The notes under the pieces are model-generated. The model searched no databases and was not told where the DNA came from. It worked only from the letters and a program-made list of their open reading frames with translations. From NCBI GenBank assembly GCA_963924555.1, contig OZ004591.1:6200001-6264000 (forward strand): a DNA stretch of 64,000 nucleotides, given 5' to 3'. The stretch's first letter is position 1; each line of letters opens with the position of its first letter. A program made the position numbers and the translations under genes. Below are positions 47,001 to 57,136 of this stretch, one piece after another. The stretch comes from Crambe crambe (Eukaryota > Porifera > Demospongiae > Poecilosclerida > Crambeidae).

Positions 47001-50000
47001 ATAGATGTTCCTCCTGTGCAGCAACAAAGTGGTATCGTGGATCACAGGGAGTTATTTGCTCCTTTATAAGCAAACATCATTTCGTCCCCCAATCTGATTT
47101 ATATATGCATGGATGGAATGGGAGCTATTTCATCCTAGGCACAAATGACTCCCTGAAAAATTTATATCCATGGAATACATCCTAGGTACAAATGACTCCC
47201 TGAACTGAGATAAATGGACTCCACATACATGTGGTTGGAGCCAAACTAGCTATAGGAGAGTCATCCCAGGCACGAATGACTCACAATGAAGTGAACTTGT
47301 ACATGGAGTGGCACGGATTATACAGCTACACCAGAGTCATAGCCATGGAAAGGGAGTTATTTCATCCTAGGCACCAATGACTCCCTGAATTGAGATAGTT
47401 GGACTACATGATTGGAGTCATAATAGCCATGGAAGGGGAGTCATTTCATCCTAGAGGCACCAATGACTTCAGGAGTCATTGGTTCCTAGGATAAAATGAC
47501 TCCCCTTCCATTCAGAACGGTGCAGCCATGAAAGGGGAGTCATTTCATCCTAGGCACCAATGACTCCATGAATTGAGATGACTGGACAGTCATGATAGCC
47601 ATGGAAGGGGAGTCGACACATCCTACAGGCATCCTATCCAATAACTCCCTGAAAATCTTGCCTAATGCCTGGCTATAGGATGAAATGACTCCTCTTCCAT
47701 GGCTGTCATGACTCCAACTATGCATGCATGGGGGAGTCCATCTATCTTGATTCAGGGAGTAATTTCTTCCTAGGCACAAAAGAATCCATTCACTCAATTT
47801 CACAAGCAACTATGGTATAAATCCTTGACTTATTATGATTTTGCATGCAGCAATGCAATGAATTGGGACTGGTGAGTCTTTTTTCAGGGGCAGACAAGTC
47901 AGAAATGACTGGGGAGTCACTCAGACCTAGGTGTGAGTGACCGGGAGTCATCCACGCCTAGTCAAGAGTGTTCGGAACTGGGGAGTCATTTTTTCCAGGG
48001 GGGAGTCATTATAGACTAGTCAGAAATGACCGGGGAGTCACTCAGACCTAGGCGTGAGTGACCGGGAGTCATCCACGCCTAGGCATGAGTGACCGGGAGT
48101 CATCCACCCCTAGTCAGGAGTGACCGGGGAGTCATTGCCGAGGGGAGTCACCGCTGTGACTATGACAACGGTTTCTGGGTCAAAGGTCACCAGGTCGCGC
48201 GTGCTCAAAAAACTAGGAAAATCTCTGATGCTTGATTCCAGTAACTATTGTTTTGAAGTCTAGTAAGCTCAGCATTGACTTTTCGGCACCTCTTTTATTT
48301 GTTTATGGTCTCAAAAGTCTTCTATTTGCAGGTGAAGCTTGGAACTTGATGGTGTCAGAATTTTTTGCAACAGGTCAAAGGTCACAACTCTAGCCATGCC
48401 AATCAAGCTCCAAGCTTCACCTGCAAACAAAAGGCTTTAAAAGAGACTATGAACAGATAATGGAGGTGCTGAAAAGTCAATGCGGAGCTTAAAATAAAAG
48501 TTACTGGAATCAAGCATCAGAGATTTTCGAGCATGCGCGACCTGGTGACCTTTGACCCCAGAAACCATTCCCAAATTAAAAAATCGCCTTTCAAGGCAGA
48601 CATCAACTGACTAGCGAATCTGTCATTAGCTTTCTCGGTCTCTCGATGCTCAGAGCGTAACTCTAGGCACTAGTCTGGTTATGAATCAAACCCAACAGTA
48701 TATCAGGTACATATCAGTAAAGGCCTAAAAAAATTATTCAATCTTATCATTTCAGCTCATACAATATTATGAAATCTCCAATGAACTACATAGCTACAAT
48801 ACGTGAACTTTAACTTTTGATAGCATCCAGTTGCCTGTAATAAAATAATAGAATATTACATCAAAAAAAGATGATGAACAAGTAAAATAAAAAAGGGAAG
48901 TAGGGATGGCTGTGTGCGGTTCAAAAAAAGTTCAGCAATAAGAGTGAATTTCAGTCAAGTAACCCCTTACCCATCACCAACTACGAGGTAACTATTCCAA
49001 CTTCACTCCCTTAAATTATATCGCATCATGGGAGTGAAGTAGGAATAGTTGGCTCGTAGTTGGTGATGGGTAAAGGGTTACTTGACTGAAGTTCACTCTC
49101 TTGTTGCTGAACTTTTTTGAACCACACACGGGTGTTTCCTCTACGTTAATTTAGAACTTGTACATTTTAATTACGGTATGTGTCTGGGCCCATAGCAACC
49201 TGACCTCTTGGTTGCCTAGGGTCTGTTGACCTCCCCAGGTCCATTAACCATGTAGAAAATACTTAAAAAGGTCAAACAGCACTAGAACATGGCCATCAAA
49301 TGCTTTGCGCATGCTAAATACACACGATAAGCAACTGAGCATTCGGTTTCCAAGCAACGGTAATTTGATTCATAAAGAAGGCGGTCGCTTGTGGTTCAAT
49401 TGCTAAACTCTAAATATACTATGGCCCATTTTTTTATAGCAATGGAACACTATCTAAGTAACCAAAAAAAATTGTGTAGAATCTGTGGGCTGAAATTGAA
49501 ATCATATAGTCATGACCAAAAAATGAGACATAATGTCTACTTCCTTTGGGGTGGATACCACTGATGAGGATGAAGCACATCTGTATGCCATAATTGCTAC
49601 AGAATAATGCAGAAAATAGAATCAGTCAAGACTAGGGTAGCATTCAACACTGACCTGAAAATTTCAACATGGGTACCACATCATGAATTTTGCAACATCT
49701 GCTATGGTCGTAGTGGTGGTACTAAAAAGGTCAAGTCACAGGGAAGGCCCCGAAATGATATTACTCATTTAAGTAGAGAGATGATGAGGGCAGTCAACAC
49801 CATAAACCCTCCTAAGTACACTGACCTAACATTGTATTCATCTCTGTTCCTTAAATCTCCATTCCTCGATGATCTACTCTGTCAACATTGCAAATGCATC
49901 CCTAATCAACCTCTGGAACTCATTCCATGCCGGCACCTGATTTGTATATCTTGCATTTCAAAGATTACAGAGAGCCGCACCCTCATCTGTACATGATATA

Positions 50001-53000
50001 TCAATACCCCACCCTTTAGTCTTGAACATACTTGGCAGTCTCTTGCTCAAATACCCCAGAGAGTGTGGTGAAGTGATCGAGCTGGGACATCTGGGGAAAC
50101 ACTTGGCATCAAACTGCTCGCACACAAATACTCCACCCCTATCCCAAATCACACCTACTCGATTCATCACTTAGCAGCACATTAGAACAATACACCATGG
50201 CCATGTTGGCTGAGAAGTTTATACCCTCTAGTGGTTCTGTCACCTACAGGTCACCCAGTGGAAAGGTTTGCCCTAATAACATTAATCCCATAAAGTAGTA
50301 ATGATCTTACCTCTATAGCCACTGACATATGTCAGACTCACTACTCCAAGAGTTGAATCCAGCTCTGCTTCTGCTCGTACTTTGAAATGGAGAAGCAGTG
50401 AGATGGAGCAAGTTAGGGATGTGATCAGCAAAGGCTCTTCAGTAGATCAACTTCAGTAAGAGTTAAAAGTGCTGACAAAGGAAGATAGGCAGTCTCTCTT
50501 GGACACTGCTTCAGTCCATGATGTGTCAACAGTAATCCCCCCAAGTGAGGTCTTGGCCATGAAGCCTGATCTGTCTATCACATGGAGCAAACTCAGGATA
50601 CTACGGAGGTATGATAGTGTATACATCATGCGCTCTCATCATACCTAGATGGATGAGGGAATGGAAAATCAGCTTCGGCACAGAGTACAAAGAGCGGTCA
50701 TTAGCCAAAGACCTTATTGGTGCTAATGTTACCTCAGAGACTGTTGCCTTTACTTTCCCTTTGAATGGTGGAGGAGAAGAAGTTCGCAAGGCACCAATGG
50801 CATACATCCCTGACCTACCAGCAAAAGTCATACAATTGCTTGATTAGAATGATAGGTAAAACTGATACACTTACATCATGAAAAGTTTACATTGAATGAT
50901 ACTACAGACTGGGCCAAATGCAGATGCCATACCTCCAGGTGAAATTTCGCTGAAATTAGGAGGAGATAAGGGTGGCAAGTCGATGAAAATGAATTTTCAA
51001 GTGCTGAATACTCCTCACCCTAATTCTGTGTATAATACATGTGTTTTTTTGGCATATGAGGGGTCAGATACCAAGATGAACCTCAATGTGGGTCTTGGTC
51101 GTTACCAGTCACAAATTAAGGAGCTGCAGAAGTGCAAGTGGAGGTATATTAAACATGCGGACTTAATAAAAGTGTAATGCAATCAATGTATGTAGGAATA
51201 ACAATGGTGATGAATTTTCTGTCAAACTTCTGCTCTCTGGTGACTATGAATTCCTGTGTCATATGTACGGGTTGTCAGGAGCAAGTGGTATGGTGGTTAT
51301 ACCAATCAATCACAATTACCCACTAACTCACCCTAATTTCCCTAGGACGTTTGTGGTGTGAGATAAATGCTGAGCTGAAGGAACCAAGGAGTGAACGTAG
51401 AAAACCTCACATTCGTACTCTCCAAACACTTCAAGATGATCTCAAACGTTCTTAGATGATGGTGGCAATATAAAGAGAGCAAAGTTTTATAACAATGTAA
51501 TCTCAGAATATTTTTTTGATATTCCCATCAACTCTGTAAGTATAGCAAATTTAATCATCAAAAGCGTAATGTTTAAATAACAGGTCTGTTTACCTGGACT
51601 ACACATAACACTTGGGGTGTTCTTTCGCTTATTTACACTGATGGAAGATGAGTGTCACAACCTTATATGAAGATGGCCAAATCAAGTGTAGCGAGTGATA
51701 GTGACAAGCAGTCGTACAGAAATTTTACTGTCATGATTCACAGAGAGAGAGCTGTTAGATAAAAAGAAGACTCTGCAAGACCACGTGAAGCTTTTGAACC
51801 AGACTTTATCACTCCTTACTCTCATGTCTACATCTGCCACCCCTGTGAACTCTGGTACATCAAAAGTGGTTAGCGATGCTATCAAGGAAAAGAAAAAAGA
51901 AATTGGAATTATTGTAAGCCAATTTAAAAGTACAAAGTAAAGTTAGATTGATATGTATCATGTACCCATGAAAAGGATAATGAACTTGCATCACTGACTG
52001 CAAGCAAGGGGTTCAAGAGGAAGGATGGACCCTTTGTTCAGGCACTGGATAATGCTCTGGCATCCTTTAATGTATGCCGTCAGGCATATTATAGTGGAAC
52101 ATTTGTGGGAAATCACATTCATAGGACCTTGAAGGTTAGTTAAGTCATTATTTTTTCAATACTCACCTAAGCAATGGTATTAGACGGCGAACATGCAAAC
52201 TCTTTGTCAGTCAGTTGTTACAACTGCTACCACCCGATGTCCAACACTCATCCACGACGCAAAATTTGTGAATAAAACATTTGAGAAGGCATTCAGCTTG
52301 TTTGCAGCTTGTAGGGCAATCTATGATAGTGGAAAGATCTTGGATGAAAAACAAATTTCAGATCTAGGTAAGTATACAAGTTAGATATGATTGATGACTC
52401 GATCTTTCTTTGTTGCTGGATAGATAAATTCATGGAGTTCTACAGAGAATCATTCCCTGAAGCCACAGTAACCCCTAAACTCCATATGATGGAGGACCAC
52501 ATTGTCCCTTTTCTGCAGAAGTGGAAATAGGCCTAGGATTTCTAGGTGAACAGGGAGCAGAATCAATCCATGCACGCTTCAACTCGATTCGGTGCAACTA
52601 CACCAACATGCCCAACAGGGTTCAAAGATTAGAGTGCATCCTAAAAGAGCACTTCAACCGACAACCTTGTTAGGCAACCACCACCAAAGAAAAGGCCCAA
52701 AAAATCTTCATGATAGATACTTTAAACTTGCATCCCTCCCATTATTATTAATCTTAAATATATAGCTTACTTACCGAATGATTTTCTTCACACAAAAAAT
52801 GAGCCATTACTGGGACACAGTCCCATCCTGTTGTGCTTTCTCAGAGCTTCATTTCCAGCTATCATCCATGTCTTGGAGAGCTTCATAGACTTTGCTACTA
52901 ACAGTTAAAGCGTGTGTTGCCAGCGCTTGGTTTGACCTTTTTCTTTCCTTTGATCAGCTCGATCTTCCTTCTATTGCACATGAGTCACACACGTGGCCAC

Positions 53001-56000
53001 AGGACTGCTGACTAGGCTATAATAACTGTTAAATATATAGCGCTAGACACCGTTGCTATGGTGTTACTATACAATTTGAAAATTTCTCATTTACACGTCA
53101 GTGTCCACGTAATTAATGTAGCGAAACACCTGTGCACACACAGCCATCCCTACTTCTCTTTTTTATTTAGAATAAATATTTTTTCCTTTATTATATAATC
53201 ATCGATGAGATTCCTGCTGTTGCAACTTACTTCTACAGTCTCTTCCTGGATGCAGCTATGAAATCCGTATTTTTAATGTAGTATTCCGTAAATGGGTGCT
53301 GCAATGATTAAACCTCGAGAAAATGAATATCCGGGAGCGTTCCATATCCACGGAGTGCTCTATTATCTATATGGTCTCACTAATAATCTGCATGTTACAG
53401 GACTGTTTATGATTTGGGGCTCAAGTGGAATCCTGAGTGAGTGCAGCAAGGGCCTAAGGGTTACATAATCATGTGGTAGCCTTGTACCCAGGCTCTAAAA
53501 TTATGTGGAGGCGGGAAATAGAGCCTGGTACCTACTGTTTGCACATGTGCCAAAAATTTCATGCGAAATTCCCGCCTATTACATCAGGGTTCTCCCTAGG
53601 CATCTTAAGGCATAGCGGGGCGCTATGCCTCAGTTCTATCCGCTATGCTTTGCCCCTTACCGCTATGCCTTCTTCTTGTACCGCTATGCCTTGTAGATAG
53701 ATTATTCTTGATGTAGCACACCACATTAGTCATGCGTGGTTTGCAATAATAACATAATTCCTTATAAGGCAGGTGTTGTTATTGTAGTACACGTGTAGGT
53801 TGCAATGCATAATTGCTCTAAAGATCTTTGTAGTCAGACCAAGGTTAGATGATAGTGGAAGTAGTAAGTGCAGCTCAGCCTCTAAACCTCTTGTGATTAA
53901 TAAGCTGTTATAGTGCAAATAGAGCTAATCTGGGACCTTATTCAGGGGCGTAAGAAGATGTTTTCTGGTGGGGGGGCTGATGTATGTGTTTTAGCTGACC
54001 ACGCCCACTTTCCTTAACCACACCCATTTTTGGATACCATCAACTGGCTCAACAGTGCAGAGGTGTTGGAAGCAAGATTCGATTGGTCAAGCCCAAAATT
54101 GAAACAAATTCCCCAGAACACCGAAGTTCTACAGTTTGCTATACTTGAGCATCATATGTATTTAAGTTATTGATTGATAGCCACATAATAATTAATCCCA
54201 AAATATTTTATTATTGATTGATAGCCACATAATAATTAATCCCAAAATATTTTATTATTGATTGATAGCCACATAATAATTAATCCCAAAATATTTTATT
54301 ATTGATTGATAGGCACTTAATAATTAATCTTGTTTTTCCCAAAATATTGGTCAGGCCTGGGCCTGACTGGCCTTATCTGTTCCACCGCCTATGCAGTGGC
54401 ATCAGTGCTTGTGATTGAGGTCTCTGAAGATGGACCAGCATCATCACTTGTAATTTTTATTATAATGTACATATGCAATCTTACATCGATAGTTACCTGA
54501 GAACTGAATTGGAGCGATGAATTCTCCTCTGTGCCATAGTAGAGCCAAGCTAACTGCTGAGTTAGGTGTTACTAATACTTAATTAACCATTCTGTGATGT
54601 TAATACTTAGCTAGTAGGTGTTATTAATACTTAGTTGACATGCAGCATCTGTTTTGCATATACTAATGCCTATGTGCATTTTGAGTGGGGGGGCTGAAGC
54701 CCCCCCAGCCCCCCTGCTTCTTACGCCCATGTTATTGGATTCGCTATATTTCAGCTTCTGCACTATGCATGGGAGGGGGAACATCCCCCTCCCGCACCCA
54801 CCCCCTGTGGATGCCATACAAGCTCACCCCTATGCCTTAAGAAAATCCTGGGGAGAACCCTGTACATGTTATGATGGTGAGTGATGTCACAACATGTAAC
54901 TACGTGTATGAGCATGTGCTATAAGATACCAAGAAAGCTATTGCAATGAAATTCTCTGGAGAAGACTGGCACTTCTAAAACTAGTCATAATGGCAAGAAT
55001 TTCTTTATCCATAAGCCGCTCTCCCTTAAATCCAGAGGAGATGATCACAGCCTCAGCTCTGCACTATTCCCCAATGAATAAACAAACGGAGAATTCCTTG
55101 CTGCTGCTCCTTGTTCAGTACTAGGTGGGGTTGTCCCAGCTGAGATAGGGTGTAAAACAAACACACCATCCGCGAAGAACTGGTAGTTTGCTGCAGTGCT
55201 GATTTAGTAGTATTGCGTCATGCGTCATGGAAGATTACTGAGAGATTACAATTCCCCAATCATGGGGGAAAATTGGCGCATGCGCAAACAGTGGGTACCA
55301 GGCTCTTTTGCCTGCCTCCGCAAAATTAGAGCCTGGAGATGAGGCTAAATCATGTGGTAGCTAATTGACTAATTTTCTTGGCTGTAGTCATCAATTTATA
55401 CTCCAACCTGTAAACTTTCATTTTGTACTCCAATTGTCAGTATTTTACCATGAATTTATATTAAAATGTGTATAGTGCATTTATGTGTTTTTGCGAGTAT
55501 TTTTTATTTTTTGATATTCTTTGTACTGATGAATGGAGGAGGCTCTGATGTATTTAGCTTCTATTTCAAGTTTCAGGATAGACTCACCTCTTTCCACCTC
55601 CTAGAATTCACATCCAGCATCCATGCATCACTCAGGGCATCAGCATAACTGTTACGCCCCCCAAGCACTAGAAGTTGGGGATTGTCCCCACCATACCCCA
55701 GACAGACAGCAGTATGGGCATATCTCCTCACTGGACAGGGTCCTCCCTCCTGAATGACCAGCTTTTTCCGAGAACAAAAATCATCATGAACACTTCTCAC
55801 AGGATGAACTTCAATTTGAGACCAGTACTAGAAAGATATTGTGATACAGCAGGAATGAGTCACTGGTAAGGACTAAGCAGTAGTGAGATTATTTGGCTTG
55901 TATTAGGAACAATTGATCAGGATCTTTTAGTGGCATACCCCTTGAATGACTCACACTGCATGAGTCATAGCCCTAGCATATCCAAGAACACTTACCATTC

Positions 56001-57136
56001 TCTCCAAGTCCAGGATGTACACATCATTAGTCACACCTTGTCCTGGGACATACCCACCAAACAACACAGCATGATGGTCATCCACCATGGTGAAGGAGGA
56101 GTCACTACAGGGAGGAGGCCTTGTACCACTGACTGTAGGGGAGGACCATGTCCCTAAGGAAACAATTACAATAGCTTTACACTCTTAAAGCTCCAACATG
56201 ATCAAGCCATGGCATGTTGGTGATTTATAGCCTTGTACCCAGGGTCCCCCAAGAGCCTGAGTATGAGACTAGGGGATTGATCATCATGTTGAGATCCAAT
56301 AAGTTTCCTGACAGAGAATGGTACATAGATGCAACACACAGTTTGAGTCACATGACTTGCATGTGACTGCCTTTGATCAACTAGCTATAGCTCTAGCTAC
56401 ACATCATTTTCAAACAAAAATAAAATAAGCATTACAGTAGAACCTCATAAAATAGACAAAGGAATGATCCACCTCTGAATTAAGTGTTTGCTTTTTTTCT
56501 TTGATATACATAGGGTCACAATGTCAGTCATACACCTCACAAAGTAAAGTCATGTGGAATTCCACAGCAAAAGTCCAGATGTCATTATGACAGTGTCATA
56601 TGGTGTGTGTAACTATACATGTACCAACTCAGTGGCAGGTGTAATGAGGTGGTAGTGATGGTAACAACTCTTATTAGGACTCCCTCACCTTCATTCAGGT
56701 CAAAGGTGTGCAGCTTATTAGTATGCCGCCCAGTGTCACGCAAGCCTCCAAATAATACTAACTTCTGTCCATAGCACACCATCCTACATCCTTCCTTCTT
56801 CCCAGCTCTGTCTGATGATGACAATTTTGTCCACGTTAAAGTTCTAGTGTCTAACTGATAAAGAGAGTTATGACATGAAGATCCATCAGACCCACCGTAT
56901 GTATAGAGATGGTGACCTGAGGATGCACAGGCGCCACTATACAGCAGAGGGGGAGGATGTCCTTTAGTAGTTACATGTCTCCATGTCTCCAGTTTGGGGT
57001 CGAAGATTTCTAGATCTGTATTGGATTCAGGTAGTTTCTTCCTATCATTGAAATCATCAGTTTTTCCTTCATAAATATATAACTTTTCTTCCACTGGGAC
57101 GGTAAAGGGGTACAAGCGAGGAGAGGGTTCATACAT
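38097..57136 (-). CDS. Kelch - coiled coil - TKL-like protein kinase
   Basis: Five exons with consistent phase, 734 residues: 56689-57136, 55996-56153, 55588-55827, 43573-43726, 38097-39301. Exons 1-4 form a six-blade Kelch propeller (KLYIYEG, HLYTYGGSDG, KLVLFGGLRD, HAVLFGGYVP, LLVLGGRNSY, EVVIFGGRET). Exon 5 starts EYQESASTSEWVL, then a heptad coil of about 90 residues (ERRLGESDRRLRESEERTRE) and a kinase domain (about 490-734): loop GRGGWATV, Lys521 in VAAK, HRD 613-615 with DISSANVLL, DYG at 637-639 in place of DFG, APE 659-661, FSFGILLIEMLTG. All catalytic residues are present, so an active kinase is expected; DYG occurs in other TKL members. No signal peptide or membrane segment, so cytosolic. 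Intron 3 is 11.9 kb and intron 4 is 4.3 kb, both packed with transposons, while introns 1 and 2 are short. Ligand and pathway unknown. Confidence 0.85.
40689..41695 (-). pseudogene. Transposase remnant of the TTAA element
   Basis: Fragments in several frames: KRNFTPPHKTANFDCITKEL, then CNFKELYQYFKTKYPQQHIG with FSKFAELCPKHC, then in another frame SVCVCTIHQNVKLM, and further on HPNDIIVCADFSENYAFVIQ and MYFSDGASLQYKN. The spaced ADFSENY and FSDGA motifs look like the first two acids of a DDE catalytic triad. I recall similar proteins of unknown name in cnidarians and sponges. At least two frameshifts make this copy inactive. Confidence 0.7.
42403..42652. repeat. Foldback (palindromic) element, 250 bp
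   Basis: Arms of about 110 bp: ATGTAGGGTTAGTCTGTACT reappears inverted as AGTACAGACTAACCCTACAT, with a short central loop around CACCAAGCTGCTTTAACAG. It interrupts the right arm of the TTAA element, so it is younger. Confidence 0.85.
43823..43967. mobile_element. Small hAT-like MITE
   Basis: Starts CAGTGTTCTCCCC and ends GGGAGAACACTG; interior matches 13571-13702 (CACTATGCC, TTTGATGTG). ATTAGG stands on both sides, compatible with a short target duplication. Confidence 0.78.
44815..48140. repeat. 3.3-kb GGAGTCATT/AATGACTCC minisatellite in both orientations
   Basis: From 45270 to 46470 about two dozen copies of a 57-bp unit read GGGAGTCATTCATGCCTAGG-ATGAAATGACTCCC-TTCCATGGCTATAGATTTTTCA. 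From 47085 to 47780 the same unit appears in reverse complement. From 47900 to 48140 a shorter unit (GGGGAGTCACTCAGACCTAG, CGTGAGTGACCG) takes over. Each unit is itself nearly palindromic (GGGAGTCATT...AATGACTCCC). Small pieces of protein-like sequence are embedded at 44.95-45.17 and 46.7-47.04 kb. Confidence 0.88.
44950..47045 (+). pseudogene. PHD-finger and Ulp1-like coding scraps
   Basis: 45061-45160 encodes a PHD-like zinc stretch (YCDCLHDARDMVECEDCLNW, then FHQNC). 46720-46850 encodes RICDEHIILAQHILKMQFPN, similar to WMTDTIINAAQILIKQQFPH of the Ulp1-type protein in the Ginger element at 60.3 kb. Two SQE(E)VDAE acidic phrases at 44960 and 46950 suggest internal duplication. No continuous reading frame remains; it is likely a relic of a related transposon invaded by the minisatellite. 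Confidence 0.5.
48176..48570. repeat. 395-bp imperfect palindrome
   Basis: TCTGGGTCAAAGGTCACCAG and AATCTCTGATGCTTGATTCC on the left return inverted as CTGGTGACCTTTGACCCCAG and GGAATCAAGCATCAGAGATT on the right, centred near 48375, with GGTGAAGCTTGGAACTTGA / TCAAGCTCCAAGCTTCACC inside. Confidence 0.85.
48912..49130. repeat. Foldback element, about 220 bp
   Basis: CGGTTCAAAAAAAGTTCAGC with AGTCAAGTAACCC on the left returns inverted as GTTACTTGACT and GCTGAACTTTTTTGAACC on the right, with the centre near 49025. It sits directly inside the left end of the RAG1-like element. Confidence 0.85.
49607..52680 (+). pseudogene. Decayed gene with RAG1-like RING/zinc region and DDE core
   Basis: Order of fragments: FCNICYGRSGGTKK (49690); RING-like LLCQHCKCIPNQPLELIPCR then HLICISCI (49880-49960); next frame NILGSLLLKYPRECGEVIEL followed by GKHLASNC (50020-50115); KLGGDKGGKSMKMNFQVLNT and PHPNSVYNTCVFLAYEGSD (50950-51080); GDYEFLCHMYGLSGASG and LWC (51230-51365); LHMMEDHIVPFLQKW (52475-52530); and GFLGEQGAESIHARFNSIRC (52535-52600). 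In RAG1 the same order occurs: RING, the NSL..KCPA..C..E..L..Y..H zinc finger, the catalytic CDGMGD, the PNS..., G-G-x(n)-C..C, and the SEGNESGNKLFRRFRK catalytic Glu. Several frameshifts and stops lie between fragments and introns are unclear, so it is inactive. Homology by eye only. Confidence 0.55.
53585..54862. mobile_element. hAT-like non-autonomous element nested in the MULE-type element
   Basis: Begins CAGGGTTCTCCCTAGGCATC and ends with CTATGCCTTAAGAAAATCCT-GGGGAGAACCCTG. Same terminal motif as the MITEs at 13571 and 43823. Contains CGCTATGCCT repeats (53620-53690) and a 44-bp tandem array. No transposase is visible. Confidence 0.75.
54169..54346. repeat. 44-bp tandem repeat, four copies
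   Basis: Units of TTGATTGATAGCCACATAAT-AATTAATCCCAAAATATTTTATTA, the first three nearly identical and the fourth diverged (GGCACTTAATAAT). Confidence 0.9.

Larger units (their letters stand above)
44775..48588. repeat. Inverted-repeat-bounded block holding the minisatellite
   Basis: Left GGCGATTTTTTAATTTGGGA and right TCCCAAATTAAAAAATCGCC are an exact inverted pair; just inside, CGGTGTCAAAGTCACGGATG pairs loosely with GCTGTGACTATGACAACGGT near 48150. Probably a foldback-type mobile element. Confidence 0.7.
48885..53168 (+). mobile_element. Transposon with RAG1-like protein remnants
   Basis: Inverted ends of about 32 bp: AAATAAAAAAGGGAAGTAGG-GATGGCTGTGTG on the left, the reverse complement of CACACAGCCATC-CCTACTTCTCTTTTTTATTT on the right. 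No certain target duplication, and the ends do not show a CACAGTG heptamer. The interior reads in plus and contains the decayed gene at 49.6-52.7 kb. Confidence 0.65.
44021..53370. mobile_element. 9.35-kb composite segment with exact 10-bp flanking duplication
   Basis: ATGGTCTCAC occurs immediately outside both ends (44011-44020 and 53371-53380). The ends are inverted repeats of about 80 bp: AGAGCACTCTGTGGATATG near 44025 against CATATCCACGGAGTGCTCT near 53350, then AATCATTGCAGCGC against GTGCTGCAATGATT. The extreme 5-6 bases do not pair. A 9-10-bp duplication again suggests a Mutator-like mechanism. Inside are at least two further elements (44.8-48.6 and 48.9-53.2 kb). Confidence 0.7.
53477..55347. 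mobile_element. MULE-type element with 10-bp target duplication, host of a nested hAT-like element
   Basis: Ends TAGCCTTGTACCCAGGCTCT and AGAGCCTGGAGATGAGGCTA, flanked by AATCATGTGG on both sides (53467-53476 and 55348-55357). Subterminal TACCTACTGTTTGCACATG / GCGCATGCGCAAACAGTGGG also pair and resemble the MITE at 35877-36266 (GACTGTTTGCGCATGC), so both belong to one family. Confidence 0.85.

Noticed and set aside
44815-48140. CRISPR-like array from regular repeats
   Set aside because: Units are contiguous and degenerate without unique spacers, and the DNA is animal.
48885-53168. Classical RAG/Transib ends (CACAGTG heptamer) at the RAG1-like element
   Set aside because: CACACAG-like bases occur near the ends, but not terminally, and no 5-bp duplication is seen; I do not claim recombination signal sequences.
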